DNA of 64,000 nt from Endozoicomonas montiporae CL-33 (GCF_001583435.1 NZ_CP013251.1:732001-796000); one strand, 5' to 3'; counted from the first letter of the stretch, positions 44,395-52,404 are shown. The notes: generated by a model not told the origin, from the sequence alone. A program made the numbers and translations.

Positions 44395-44733
44395 CAAGCA
44401 GCAACTACCATCCCATCCTCTTAATTTTGGACTTTTCCGCAAGCCTGTTGCTCTGTTAACCATGTGAAAGACATTGCAGCCCATACTTGCTTACAGATTA
44501 GACGCTAATCAACGAATCCTGCTATTTCAGGATAACGGAAAGCCCCAAGGCTCTTTCATCTGGTTGCTATGTACCTTGATTGAGTCTTATGAAAGTTGCT
44601 ACCCCGGTCGAAGTATCGGCATCTGGTAAAAGACTTCTGTCACATGCTGCAAAAGCCTCTTGAATGGGCAGCTACGCGGCAGATGAAGTTTAATGCGAAG
44701 CCTTGGGTCTAATTCCCCGCAGCTTGCTGCGAC
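44395..44733. other. Non-coding tail of the IS1380 element
   Basis: This stretch holds no complete gene. Short open segments in the plus strand lack starts and match nothing I know. It contains a short dyad (CGCAGCTTGCTGCG near 44720) related to the palindrome in the transposase 3' end. Confidence 0.4.
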
Positions 44734-46137
44734 CTACTCAAGAGCTAACTTGATACCCCGGAGCTTGCTCCGGGGTAGTTCATTTCGGTCTTTATATTCA
44801 ACCACTTTGACTGCAACTTTACAGAGCTTCATGATCACCGTTGATGGCTGCGCTTTTTCCAGCTCCGTACCTTTCAAAGTCTTGGTTCTTAACTCATAGT
44901 GCAAAACATAAGCGGCACAGGCATAAAACATTCTCAAATGGTTAGCCAAAAAGCCCTGATCGGACAATCTGTCGCCGGACAGATCACTTTTCAGATGTTT
45001 GATGAAGTTCTCATCCTGTCCTCTTGGACAGTAAAGCTCTTCATAAATTACCTCTGGAGAAGCTTCCTTCATCGACGTCACAATGAAACGAGGGTTGTCG
45101 CCTTTTTGGTTGACCTCCGCCTTGTAAATTATCCGGGTATCGAGACCTTTCCAGCTCTTGGCCTGGTATTCTGCTTCCCCGTAAAGTCTGAGCCGATCAG
45201 GTTCTGGCATGTTGTTCAGTCTTGCCAGCTCAGTCTTGACCTTCAGAGCTTGACGCGCTTCATCCAACAACTCTTTGGCTTTTGGCCGCAAAGCCGTTTT
45301 GTGGCCTGCACCTTTGCCCAGGACATAATCCGAATGAGGGGCATTCTGAACCACCCACATTAACTCTGGTTGAGCGAAGTGGCTGTCTCCCCGAACCAGT
45401 AGATGGGTTTTCGGCCACTTTTTCCGAAGCAGCCGAATGACCCGTTTGAGAATGGCTGCATTTTCCTTGCCCGTTGGGGTTTTCCCCGGACGAAGAATCG
45501 CCGTAATCAGCTTGCCGCTGAGTCCCTCAAAAATCATCAGGGGCAAGTAGCAGTAGTCCTGATATTTGGCATTAAACAGGTTCATCTGCTGGCCACCATG
45601 AGTAATGGCCGGTGTATGATCAAGATCGATAACGATCACCGGAGGTGGCAGCTTGTAACTGCTGATAAAGTGATGCACAAATGCTTCAGCCATCCTGTAA
45701 ATGTCGGAGCGGGTCATAGATTGTCCCAGCCGGGTAAAAGTGGGCGCTGATGCGAGATGGTTATCGCTGTCCAACGGATTGCGACCAGTGGCCAGTTTGA
45801 ACATAGGGTCTTTACGCAAACGGTTACTGTCGTTGGCATCTTCATAGCCGCAGGCCATTTGCAGAACCCGCTGAACCAGAAGTTCTTTCAGGGAGTGGTC
45901 GATATAGGATTGATGGCGTCTGTCATTGATGGCATCAGTCATTTTGCAGATAAGACCGCTCTGCAGAATGGTTTCCCGTAGCAGCAGAGTGCCAAAGTCA
46001 GAAGATAACTCCCCACCATTGAAGTCTGCCCGGATGGTTTTTCCATTTGAGGGATGAAAACGAAGCTGTTCTTGTGTAGATTTGGGCATGGCAAGTTCCG
46101 GTTTGCTTCTTCCGAAGCTTTCTTTTGGTCGACCCAA
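44734..46137 (-). CDS. IS1380-family transposase
   Basis: This 467-residue DDE transposase has the family features Phe-Asn-Gly-Gly-x-Leu-Ser-Ser-Asp-Phe-Gly near the N-terminus, Asp-Leu-Asp-His-Thr-Pro-Ala (first catalytic Asp), Arg-Gly-Asp-Ser-His-Phe-Ala (second), and Asn-Phe-Ile-Lys-His-Leu-Lys-Ser-Asp-Leu followed by the C-terminal helix. It appears intact. The last 15 codons (Leu-Pro-Arg-Ser-Lys-Leu-Arg-Gly-Ile) are encoded by a palindrome of the type dispersed as short repeats in many genomes, so its native end may be altered. Confidence 0.9.
   Translation of the reverse strand: MGRPKESFGRSKPELAMPKSTQEQLRFHPSNGKTIRADFNGGELSSDFGTLLLRETILQSGLICKMTDAINDRRHQSYIDHSLKELLVQRVLQMACGYEDANDSNRLRKDPMFKLATGRNPLDSDNHLASAPTFTRLGQSMTRSDIYRMAEAFVHHFISSYKLPPPVIVIDLDHTPAITHGGQQMNLFNAKYQDYCYLPLMIFEGLSGKLITAILRPGKTPTGKENAAILKRVIRLLRKKWPKTHLLVRGDSHFAQPELMWVVQNAPHSDYVLGKGAGHKTALRPKAKELLDEARQALKVKTELARLNNMPEPDRLRLYGEAEYQAKSWKGLDTRIIYKAEVNQKGDNPRFIVTSMKEASPEVIYEELYCPRGQDENFIKHLKSDLSGDRLSDQGFLANHLRMFYACAAYVLHYELRTKTLKGTELEKAQPSTVIMKLCKVAVKVVEYKDRNELPRSKLRGIKLALE
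44750..44780. repeat. REP-like palindrome at the IS1380 transposase 3' end
   Basis: TACCCCGGAGC and GCTCCGGGGTA form an 11-bp stem with a 2-base loop. It encodes the Pro-Arg-Ser-Lys-Leu-Arg-Gly segment of the transposase and could also terminate its transcript. Confidence 0.6.
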
Positions 46138-46314
46138 TTATATCAAGTGATTGGGCGGAACTTGCCTCCTTTTATGAAATATTCGGGTTAGGCAGGTTGT
46201 TTCTACGACTGATAAAAAAGTGACCAAGCCTGATACTTTATTTGAATCTTTATTTTCATTTTTATTCTTTTAGGTATTAAAAGGTGGGCAAAACGGCAAG
46301 ACGGGCAATAAACA

Positions 46315-46344
46315 GGCAGCAGGGAAAGAATATTCCCCGCTGCC
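46315..46344 (-). terminator. Rho-independent terminator after ecotin
   Basis: GGCAGCAGGGAA (46315-46326) pairs, with one bulge, to TTCCCCGCTGCC (46333-46344); on the minus strand TGTTTATT follows. Confidence 0.6.
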
Positions 46345-46352
46345 GGGCAGCA

Positions 46353-46850
46353 TTATTCTGCAGGTGCTTCAATGCTGGTTTCTTCAGGACTGACGCGCCA
46401 GATTTTGTAATCCAGAGTCATGCCGTCTTCGACAAATACGACCACAGGCATACGGTCGTTGTAACGCATATTTTGCAGTTGGTCGTTACTGGCAATCACT
46501 TTCACATCCTGCTCGCCGGATGGGCAGGCCATCAGGGTAGAAGGTCCGGCATTGAAATCGCTGATTTTATAGTAAGAGTAACCCCAGCCCTGAATGCTCT
46601 CTCTTTCCACCTCTACGCTGGCTAACCGCTTGTTGCAGGTATCACCACGTACTACTTTACCGGGCAGCAGTTCCAGACGGGCTTCATCTTCCAGCTTGGG
46701 CAGGCGAATCACATGGCGTGTATAGCCTTTCATCTCCTGCGGGAACATTTCAATGGATTTGGTCTGGGCTTCGGAAGGTTCGCCGGCAAAAGTCAGAGTG
46801 CTGGTGGCTGCTAACAAGGCAATGTAGCTGGCTTCGATAAATTTTTTCAT
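46353..46850 (-). CDS. eco: Ecotin, periplasmic serine protease inhibitor
   Basis: Ecotin dimers inhibit trypsin-fold proteases in the periplasm. The 165-residue precursor has a signal peptide (cut near Thr-Phe-Ala, residue 22) and follows E. coli ecotin along its length: Gly-Tyr-Thr-Arg-His-Val-Ile-x-Leu, the first Cys in Gly-Asp-Thr-Cys-Asn, Gly-Trp-Gly-Tyr-Ser-Tyr-Tyr, and Ser-Thr-Leu-Met-Ala-Cys-Pro. The last contains the reactive loop and second Cys of the disulfide. The P1 residue is Leu where E. coli has Met, which suits chymotrypsin- or elastase-like targets. It is downstream of the sulfatase and has its own terminator. Confidence 0.92.
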   Translation of the reverse strand: MKKFIEASYIALLAATSTLTFAGEPSEAQTKSIEMFPQEMKGYTRHVIRLPKLEDEARLELLPGKVVRGDTCNKRLASVEVERESIQGWGYSYYKISDFNAGPSTLMACPSGEQDVKVIASNDQLQNMRYNDRMPVVVFVEDGMTLDYKIWRVSPEETSIEAPAE

Positions 46851-47003
46851 AAGAGTGATAAATCAGTTGGAGATTTTTCGTCTGGCAACGAAAAACAGAA
46901 AAATTTGAGTACAGGGCGAGTATGCACGAAAGAACCATCAGAAACATCTGTATTAACAAGTATTTACTTGCTCTCCAAAAGATTAACACTCCCTTTACAG
47001 TCA

Positions 47004-47040
47004 TAAAAAAACGGGGCACTGCCATCGGCAATACCCCGTT
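47004..47040 (-). terminator. Rho-independent terminator after sulfatase
   Basis: ACGGGGCACTGCC and its partner GGCAATACCCCGT (47011-47039) form the stem; on the minus strand a TTTTTTT run follows. It lies 27 bases past the sulfatase stop. Confidence 0.8.
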
Positions 47041-47066
47041 TGTGAAAACACAGTTAAGTGGTCGTC

Positions 47067-48752
47067 TTATTTAACCGGACGAGTGACCTTAACCTTGTTG
47101 TTTTCATCGTAGCTGTCTGGGTACAGATCCCAAAGACGTGGCTTACGCTGGCGACGCAGAGGCATACGAACCCACTCGTCCATTGGTGGTACATCGTACT
47201 GGTCTTTCAGGCGCAGAACCTCTTCCTTCAGACGCTTGATTTCCTTAGCGTACTGAGGATCGTTGTAAGCGTTGTTCATTTCCTGTGGGTCTTTCTCCAG
47301 ATCGTAGAATTCCCACTCGTCCATGCGGAAGTAGAAGTGAATCAGCTTGTAACGCTCATCACGAACACCGTAGTGACGCTGTACTTTATGAATGGCCGGG
47401 AATTCGTAGAAGTGGTAGTACAGGGATGTACGCCAGTCTTCTGCTTCACCTGCCAGCAGGTCAACCATGGACTCACCCTGGATGTCGGATGGCACGTTAA
47501 CGCCAGCATATTCCAGGAAGGTTGGCGCGTAGTCGATGTTCTGTACCATCTCGTTTACAACAGTGCCTGGCTTGATTTTAGCCGGGTACTGCATGACCAG
47601 AGGAGTACGGAAAGATTCTTCGTACATGAAACGCTTGTCGAACCAGCCGTGCTCACCCAGGTAGAAACCCTGGTCAGAGGTGTATACGACAATGGTGTTT
47701 TCGTGCAGATCGTTGGCTTTCAGGTAATCCAGAACTTCACCAACAGAGTCGTCTACAGAACGGATAGTTGCCAGGTAGTCCTGCATGTAACGCTGGTACT
47801 TCCAGATGGCCATCTCTTCTTCAGACCAGTTGGCAGCGTTCTTGTTCATGTAGTCGTTGCGTTCCTGATACGCAGCGTCCCACTCGGCGCGCTGTTCAGG
47901 GCTCAGACGCTCCAGCAGGTGAGGCCAGATGTCCTGACGCCATTCTGTTTCGCCAACACCGGTGGTCATCTTCAGGTCGTGACCTTCCTGAGCGTCACGG
48001 TAGATGTTCATCTCCTGACCCTGAGCAGCTACACGACCTTCATAGTTGTCGAAATAGGTTTCAGGCACCGGGAATTCAACGTCAGCAAACAGCTGAGTGT
48101 ACTCTGGCGCAGGCATCCAGTTACGGTGAGGTGCCTTGTGGTGCATGATCAGGGCAAAAGGCTTGTCCTTGTCACGCTGGGAGTCCAGCCAGGTGATGGT
48201 CTTTTCGGTGATCATGTCGGTGGTGTAACCGATTTCGGTTTCCACGCCGTCTTTGGTGATCCAGTCCGGGTTGTAGTATTCACCCTGGTCGTTCAGGATT
48301 TCCCAGTGGTCAAACTTGAAACCGTCCGGAGTCAGGTTGATGTGCCACTTACCAATGGCAGCAGTGGTGTAACCTTCGTCGTGCAGCAGGTTGGTCCATG
48401 TGTCCTGAGAACCATCAAATACCTGACCGTTGTAGTTAAAGCCATTGATGTGGCCAAACTTACCGGTGAACATGGCCGCACGGGATGGACCACACAGGGA
48501 GTTGGTTACAAAAGAACTGTCGAAACGGGCACCGTTTTCAGCAATTCGGTCGATGTTTGGCGTAGGCGCCATTTCACCGATGATGTCGCCGTAGGCGCTA
48601 ACAGCGCGAACTGCGTGATCGTCGGACATGATGTAAATGATGTTCGGGCGCTGAGCTTCAGCCGCTTCAGCCGGTGCTGCTTCGATGGGCGCTGCACTCA
48701 CTGCCTGAGACAGTGTGCCAGCTACCATCAGTGACAGTAACTTTTTGTTCAC
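47067..48752 (-). CDS. Exported sulfatase (type I, S1 family)
   Basis: This 561-residue enzyme removes sulfate esters. A signal peptide (about 1-21) is followed by metal-binding Asp44-Asp45 (Ile-Met-Ser-Asp-Asp-His). The formylglycine signature is Leu-Cys-Gly-Pro-Ser-Arg-Ala, with Cys87 as the residue to be converted. Gly-Lys-Trp-His, Tyr-Thr-Ser-Asp-Gln-Gly and Gly-Glu-His-Gly-Trp complete the active site. The layout resembles GlcNAc-6-sulfatase-like S1_11 enzymes, so a sulfated glycan substrate is likely but unproven. No maturase is in the window. Codons are strongly biased (CTG, CGT, AAC, GAC), which suggests high expression. Confidence 0.9.
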   Translation of the reverse strand: MNKKLLSLMVAGTLSQAVSAAPIEAAPAEAAEAQRPNIIYIMSDDHAVRAVSAYGDIIGEMAPTPNIDRIAENGARFDSSFVTNSLCGPSRAAMFTGKFGHINGFNYNGQVFDGSQDTWTNLLHDEGYTTAAIGKWHINLTPDGFKFDHWEILNDQGEYYNPDWITKDGVETEIGYTTDMITEKTITWLDSQRDKDKPFALIMHHKAPHRNWMPAPEYTQLFADVEFPVPETYFDNYEGRVAAQGQEMNIYRDAQEGHDLKMTTGVGETEWRQDIWPHLLERLSPEQRAEWDAAYQERNDYMNKNAANWSEEEMAIWKYQRYMQDYLATIRSVDDSVGEVLDYLKANDLHENTIVVYTSDQGFYLGEHGWFDKRFMYEESFRTPLVMQYPAKIKPGTVVNEMVQNIDYAPTFLEYAGVNVPSDIQGESMVDLLAGEAEDWRTSLYYHFYEFPAIHKVQRHYGVRDERYKLIHFYFRMDEWEFYDLEKDPQEMNNAYNDPQYAKEIKRLKEEVLRLKDQYDVPPMDEWVRMPLRRQRKPRLWDLYPDSYDENNKVKVTRPVK

Positions 48753-48885
48753 TTAGACACTTCCTAGCGTTATATCCAATGCGGGGGGATATTAACGAGA
48801 CAGAAGTGCCAGCCTGTAAGACATAGATCAATGAATGGTGAAATTTTGAGTTGATTTAAGCTATTTTGTACTTGAATGACGCTGT

Positions 48886-48912
48886 AAACCCTTAAATTAA
48901 AGGGTTTTTTAT
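48886..48912 (+). repeat. A+T-rich hairpin upstream of sulfatase
   Basis: AAACCCTT and AAGGGTTT pair around AAATTA, followed by TTTATT on the plus strand. It looks like a terminator but no plus-strand gene precedes it. It may affect the sulfatase leader region. Confidence 0.35.
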
Positions 48913-48974
48913 TCAGTTAAAGGTTTTAAACAAATTGTAAGAAAATATTGTTTTTCTTCATTTTATGCACAGCT

Positions 48975-49115
48975 TGTAGGTTGGGACGAGCGTGGAACGC
49001 GATCTCCCAACACGGTGAGCCAGTTAGTAGAAATCATGTTAACTTCAAACTGGCTTTTCAGGAGATATAAGACAGTCACCGTGTTGGGAGGTCACTTCGT
49101 TCGTCCCAACCTACA
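48975..49115. repeat. Inverted pair of a dispersed 40-45 bp repeat, MITE-like
   Basis: Copy 1 (48975-49018, plus) begins TGTAGGTTGGGACGAGCG and ends CCCAACACGGTGA. Copy 2 (49076-49115) is the same unit inverted. The spacer itself contains AGCCAGTT and AACTGGCT (49018-49055), so the whole block can fold. It overlaps the LacI gene's stop codon at 49111-49113. A third copy lies at 50164. Confidence 0.8.
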
Positions 49116-50097
49116 GGCTTTCCCGTTCGATAAGCTTGGTGGGCTGAATGCGAATATACTCTATATCATCATTGCCCTTGAGAGCATGGAACAGGGTTTC
49201 GGCAGCACTGATACCCATTTCAAACTGCTGGTGAGAAATAGTGGTCAGTGGAGGCGTAGTAACGGCAGACTCACGAATGTTGTCGAAGCCTACGACTTTA
49301 ATGTCTTTTGGAATGCGCAAATTACGTTCGCGGGCTGCCCGGTAAATGCCCAGAGCCATCTCGTCATTGGCAGAAAAAATAGCGTCAGGTATGGTTCCCT
49401 GATCAAACAGCGCGCTCATTTTCCGGTAAGCGCCTTCCTCGGTAAAGTCACACTCAAGAATAAAGTCGTGATTAACCGGAACGCCACAAAAGCCCAGAGC
49501 AGCAATGTAACCATCCAGACGTTTCTGGTTGTCGTACGAATCTTCCGGGCCGCCCAGAAAATAGACTTCCCTGACGCCACTTTTAACAATCGCTTTGGTG
49601 GCTGTGAAGGCGCCGCCAAAGTTATCAATCAGAATGCTATAGATATGAGGTGACTGGATTTCCCGGTCAAGCACCACCAGTGGCAGTTCTTTTGAAGCCA
49701 TGGAGGTCAGAAACTCGTCATCAAAGGAGTTGGTGAGGATAATGGCTCCATCCACCATACGGTCACGCAGGTATTTGTAAGCGGTAGAGTTTTCCTCGCC
49801 GTACAGGCTACAGGCCACCAGATCGTAGCCAGCCTGGTGAACCGCTTTTTCAATACCCCGGGCGATCTCGCTGTAGATGGGACCAAACCACGAGTTGAAG
49901 AAAATACCAATAGCACGGGTGTTTTTCTGTTTCAGCAGTTTCGCGTTGCCATTGGCTACATAGTTCAGTTTTTTGGCAACCTTAAGAACGTGCTGTCGGG
50001 TCTTTTCGCTGATCCGGTCTTTTCCGTTAATGGCATAGGACACGGTAGAAATAGAAACCTTGGCTTCTCTGGCTACGTCCTTGATGGTGGCTTTCAC
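49111..50097 (-). CDS. LacI-family transcriptional regulator
   Basis: This 328-residue repressor has the LacI helix-turn-helix at residues 3-50 (Thr-Ile-Lys-Asp-Val-Ala-Arg-Glu-Ala-Lys-Val-Ser-Ile-Ser-Thr-Val-Ser) and hinge (Asn-Tyr-Val-Ala-Asn-Gly), then a ribose-binding-type effector domain. It probably senses a sugar released by the nearby glycan genes (sulfatase, porin, GH3). Its stop codon lies in an inverted repeat copy. Another copy lies upstream of its start, so it is bracketed by repeats. Confidence 0.9.
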   Translation of the reverse strand: MKATIKDVAREAKVSISTVSYAINGKDRISEKTRQHVLKVAKKLNYVANGNAKLLKQKNTRAIGIFFNSWFGPIYSEIARGIEKAVHQAGYDLVACSLYGEENSTAYKYLRDRMVDGAIILTNSFDDEFLTSMASKELPLVVLDREIQSPHIYSILIDNFGGAFTATKAIVKSGVREVYFLGGPEDSYDNQKRLDGYIAALGFCGVPVNHDFILECDFTEEGAYRKMSALFDQGTIPDAIFSANDEMALGIYRAARERNLRIPKDIKVVGFDNIRESAVTTPPLTTISHQQFEMGISAAETLFHALKGNDDIEYIRIQPTKLIERESL

Positions 50098-50578
50098 TGC
50101 GTTACATCTCCGCTGGGTCTGACATGTTCTGCTTTGTCATGGTGTCTGTTTAATATTGGTTCAGTAGGTTGGGACGAGCGCGAAGCGCGACCTCCCAACA
50201 CGGTGACTAAAGAGCGTAAAAATTTCACTCATCCAGCCTGCATTTCGATTTCAAAAGCAGGCGATAAACGGCACTGGATGTCTTTATCACTCTGCTATGA
50301 AAGGTTTACTTAGTATGGTGGGCATTATATGTAACAAAGCCTCTGCTTTGGTAGTGGGTTTGTTACATAGGTTGGTGAAATATTTTGCTTTGTACGTAAT
50401 ATGACCGAAATAACTCACTGTTGTTTCGAGAAAATTATTATACCTAAGCCGACAGCCAGTTCCGAATACCCGTTATTTATGGCTACATTTCCATCACTAA
50501 AAAACAAATATAAACGTTTCGACAAATAGTATGACTGAATGAGAAATCTGTCAATTGGTTTCGATAAGGGTATAGCAT
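50098..50578. promoter_or_regulatory. 481-base gap between LacI gene and ATPase gene
   Basis: No gene is seen here. It holds the LacI promoter, the third dispersed repeat copy (50164-50206), an 11-bp inverted repeat TATGTAACAAA / TTTGTTACATA (50328-50338 and 50359-50369), and an AAACGTTT palindrome at 50513-50520. The last two are possible operator sites, untested. Confidence 0.4.
50164..50206 (+). repeat. Third copy of the GTAGGTTGGGACGAGCG repeat
   Basis: It matches copy 1 at 48975-49018 across its length, with GCGAAGCGCGA in the middle where copy 1 has GTGGAACGCGA. It stands alone upstream of the LacI start. Confidence 0.8.
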
Positions 50579-51835
50579 TTATCTCAGCAGGAACCCTGCT
50601 GGAATTGCAATCAGGTTATCCGAGAACGGAAGAATCCTATCTCCGTTGTAAATGATGATGCCCCGCTGAATGCTTTTGGTTTCGATGAGCATGTCCAGAG
50701 CTGCAAACATTTCTCGTTTGATGGTCATGCCAGCTTTGACTTCTATGCCTGTAGCTCGTGCATTATGTTCAGTGAGAATAAAGTCCACTTCCCGTTTGTT
50801 TTTGTCACGATAGTGGTACAACTGGCAATCAGCTTCACTCACAGCCATTGACTTCAATAGTTCAGTGCACACCCAGGTTTCCATCAGTGATCCCATCAGG
50901 TTTTTATCTTTATGAATGGCGGCTTCATTAATACCTTTCAGGGTGCAAAGTAAGCCGGTATCAATAAAGTGAACTTTTGGTTGCTTGATGGCACGTTTGA
51001 GCTCATTTCGGTGCCAGCCTGGAATGCGTTTGATCAGATACAAGTTTTCCAGCGCCGAAACGTACTTTTGAACCGATTTATTGTCCATCTGTACTGCTTT
51101 ACCAAGGCTGGCATAGTTCAGGGTTTCTGAAGAAATAGAAGCCAATAGTTTAAGCAACTGCCCCATTTCATCCAGCTTTTGCAGTTGAAACACTTCTTTT
51201 ATATCACGCCGGACAATAGCGTCTGAGTATGCACGATGCCAACGGGTGCGACGTCCGGGGGATCGCTGTTGAACTTCTGGATACCCACCACGAACAATGG
51301 CTGAAACCACTTCGTTGTATTCAAGTGTAATGGCAGGCTCGGGGTCAAAATCAGGTGCAAGCAGTTGCTGAATAATATCCTTTGACCCTTGTGAGTTGGA
51401 TGATGCCGCTTTTAGCTCTGTCTGACTGAAAGGATACAGAGTGACAAACTCGGCACGTCCGGCCAGAGAGTCTGCCAGTGTTGGCAAAGTCATAAGGTCG
51501 GCAGAGCCGGTCAGAATGAACGAACCTTGCTGGCGATCTTCATCAACTAATAATTTGATGGTTCGGATCAGTTCGGGCGCTCGCTGTACCTCATCAACAA
51601 TGATTGGTCGCGATTGGCTGCGCAGTAAGCCGATGGGGTCATTTCTGGCAATGGAGAGAATGTTCTCATCGTCCAGTGTGAGATAGCTGCCTTTTCCCTT
51701 ATGCTCAGCCCGATCCAGAAAGTGTCGGGCAAGAGTGGTTTTACCTGACTGACGAGGGCCGGTAATCACCACAACAGGGGTGTCGGTCAGGCATTCCTGA
51801 AGGTACTGCTCTATGCCTCGTGCAATATAGGGCAT
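50579..51835 (-). CDS. AAA_14/DUF4143 ATP-binding protein
   Basis: This 418-residue protein has a Walker A (Gly-Pro-Arg-Gln-Ser-Gly-Lys-Thr-Thr, about 26-34) and a Walker B-like Val-Asp-Glu-Val-Gln-Arg-Ala-Pro-Glu-Leu. The Leu-Thr-Gly-Ser-Ala sensor motif and a C-terminal DUF4143 domain with nuclease-like Glu-Val-Asp-Phe-Ile and Glu-Val-Lys (about 345-370) follow. Such proteins are common in accessory DNA and their role is unknown. A defence or toxin function has been suggested for some. Tandem 22-bp repeats lie immediately upstream of its start, and the gene is not obviously part of the glycan locus. Confidence 0.88.
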   Translation of the reverse strand: MPYIARGIEQYLQECLTDTPVVVITGPRQSGKTTLARHFLDRAEHKGKGSYLTLDDENILSIARNDPIGLLRSQSRPIIVDEVQRAPELIRTIKLLVDEDRQQGSFILTGSADLMTLPTLADSLAGRAEFVTLYPFSQTELKAASSNSQGSKDIIQQLLAPDFDPEPAITLEYNEVVSAIVRGGYPEVQQRSPGRRTRWHRAYSDAIVRRDIKEVFQLQKLDEMGQLLKLLASISSETLNYASLGKAVQMDNKSVQKYVSALENLYLIKRIPGWHRNELKRAIKQPKVHFIDTGLLCTLKGINEAAIHKDKNLMGSLMETWVCTELLKSMAVSEADCQLYHYRDKNKREVDFILTEHNARATGIEVKAGMTIKREMFAALDMLIETKSIQRGIIIYNGDRILPFSDNLIAIPAGFLLR

Positions 51836-51849
51836 GATAAAGTCATCCG

Positions 51850-52003
51850 TCCAAAATGGATTTTAAGTAAGACTACTATGGATTTTAGCATGGACTATTA
51901 TGGATTTCAGGTCAGACTATTATGGATTTTAGATCGGACTATTATGGATTTTAGATCGGACTATTATGGATTTTAGATCGGACTATTATGGATTTTCAGC
52001 CAT
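51850..52003. repeat. Tandem array of a 22-bp unit upstream of the ATPase gene
   Basis: GACTATTATGGATTTTAGATCG recurs with starts at about 51872, 51894, 51915, 51937, 51959 and 51981. The three rightmost full units are identical and the outer ones diverge. There are no spacers, so it is not a CRISPR array. It lies about 15 bases upstream of the ATPase ATG, a good place for iterated operators. Confidence 0.85.
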
Positions 52004-52012
52004 GCAGTTTAC

Positions 52013-52040
52013 CGTCATTCCCGCGAAGGCGGGGATGACG
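52013..52040. repeat. REP-like palindrome
   Basis: CGTCATTCCCGC (52013-52024) and GCGGGGATGACG (52029-52040) form a hairpin with one G-T pair and a 4-base loop. Sequences of this type are widely dispersed as extragenic repeats in bacteria. Confidence 0.65.
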
Positions 52041-52121
52041 ATGGTATGTTTTTGCCTGCCACTACCCTAAGCTGCAACCTACAGCCCGGATGCATCGAAA
52101 CGGTGTGTTAAGTAACTGCCA

Positions 52122-52301
52122 TTTGAAGCTCATTTTTCATCTGAGGAAGTATCGGGTGGTTACAAGATAAAACTAAAGCAACTGGGCTACAGGCTGGTGT
52201 ACTCGGTTTCAGACGGAACCATAACAGTCAATGTGCTTGCGGTAGGCAAAAGAAATAGGAATGAAGTGTATCAGGTGGCTTTGGCGAGGTTCCTGCATTG
52301 A
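52122..52301 (+). pseudogene. RelE/ParE-family toxin, C-terminal remnant
   Basis: A start-less open frame encodes Gly-Tyr-Lys-Ile-Lys-Leu-Lys-Gln-Leu-Gly-Tyr-Arg-Leu-Val-Tyr, then Val-Leu-Ala-Val-Gly-Lys-Arg, then Asn-Glu-Val-Tyr. This is the C-terminal half of RelE toxins. The first 30-40 codons and the antitoxin are missing. It is a decayed toxin-antitoxin locus. Confidence 0.75.
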
Positions 52302-52358
52302 GCGGCAGAATGCCGGTCAGGGATGATTGCGTTTTATCTGAGAAGCTGGAGGGAAGGG

Positions 52359-52383
52359 CGTTCCCACGCAAGGCGTGGGAACG
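52359..52383. repeat. Short palindrome (GC-rich hairpin)
   Basis: CGTTCCCACGC (52359-52369) and GCGTGGGAACG (52373-52383) form a perfect 11-bp stem with a 3-base loop, just past the stop of the leftward lipoprotein gene. It resembles dispersed REP units and may end that transcript. Confidence 0.6.
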
Positions 52384-52404
52384 AGGTAATGACTTACGAG
52401 AAAG

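Larger units (their letters stand above)
44378..46187 (-). mobile_element. IS1380-family insertion sequence, 1810 bp
   Basis: CCCGGATATTTCATAAA at 44378-44394 and, on the other strand, CCCGAATATTTCATAAA ending at 46187 are the terminal inverted repeats (one mismatch in 17). The flanks are CTAG on the left and TTAG on the right, a 3 of 4 match to a 4-base duplication. The transposase lies on the minus strand. A 340-base non-coding stretch follows it inside the element. Confidence 0.85.

Noticed and set aside
46188..46270. Continuation of the IS66 transposase right of IS1380
   Set aside because: Joining across one 4-base flank keeps a frame briefly, but the residues do not match the expected Cys-Trp-x-His-Ala-Glu-Arg region.
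47058..48734. A 558-codon plus-strand open frame opposite the sulfatase
   Set aside because: It is the shadow of a strongly codon-biased gene; its product has no recognisable pattern, whereas the sulfatase has all its motifs.
50513..50520. AAACGTTT as the LacI operator
   Set aside because: It is only 8 bases, is more than 400 bases from the LacI start, and is not repeated at the other locus genes.
51850..52003. Possible CRISPR array
   Set aside because: The 22-bp units are directly adjacent with no unique spacers, and no cas genes are present.
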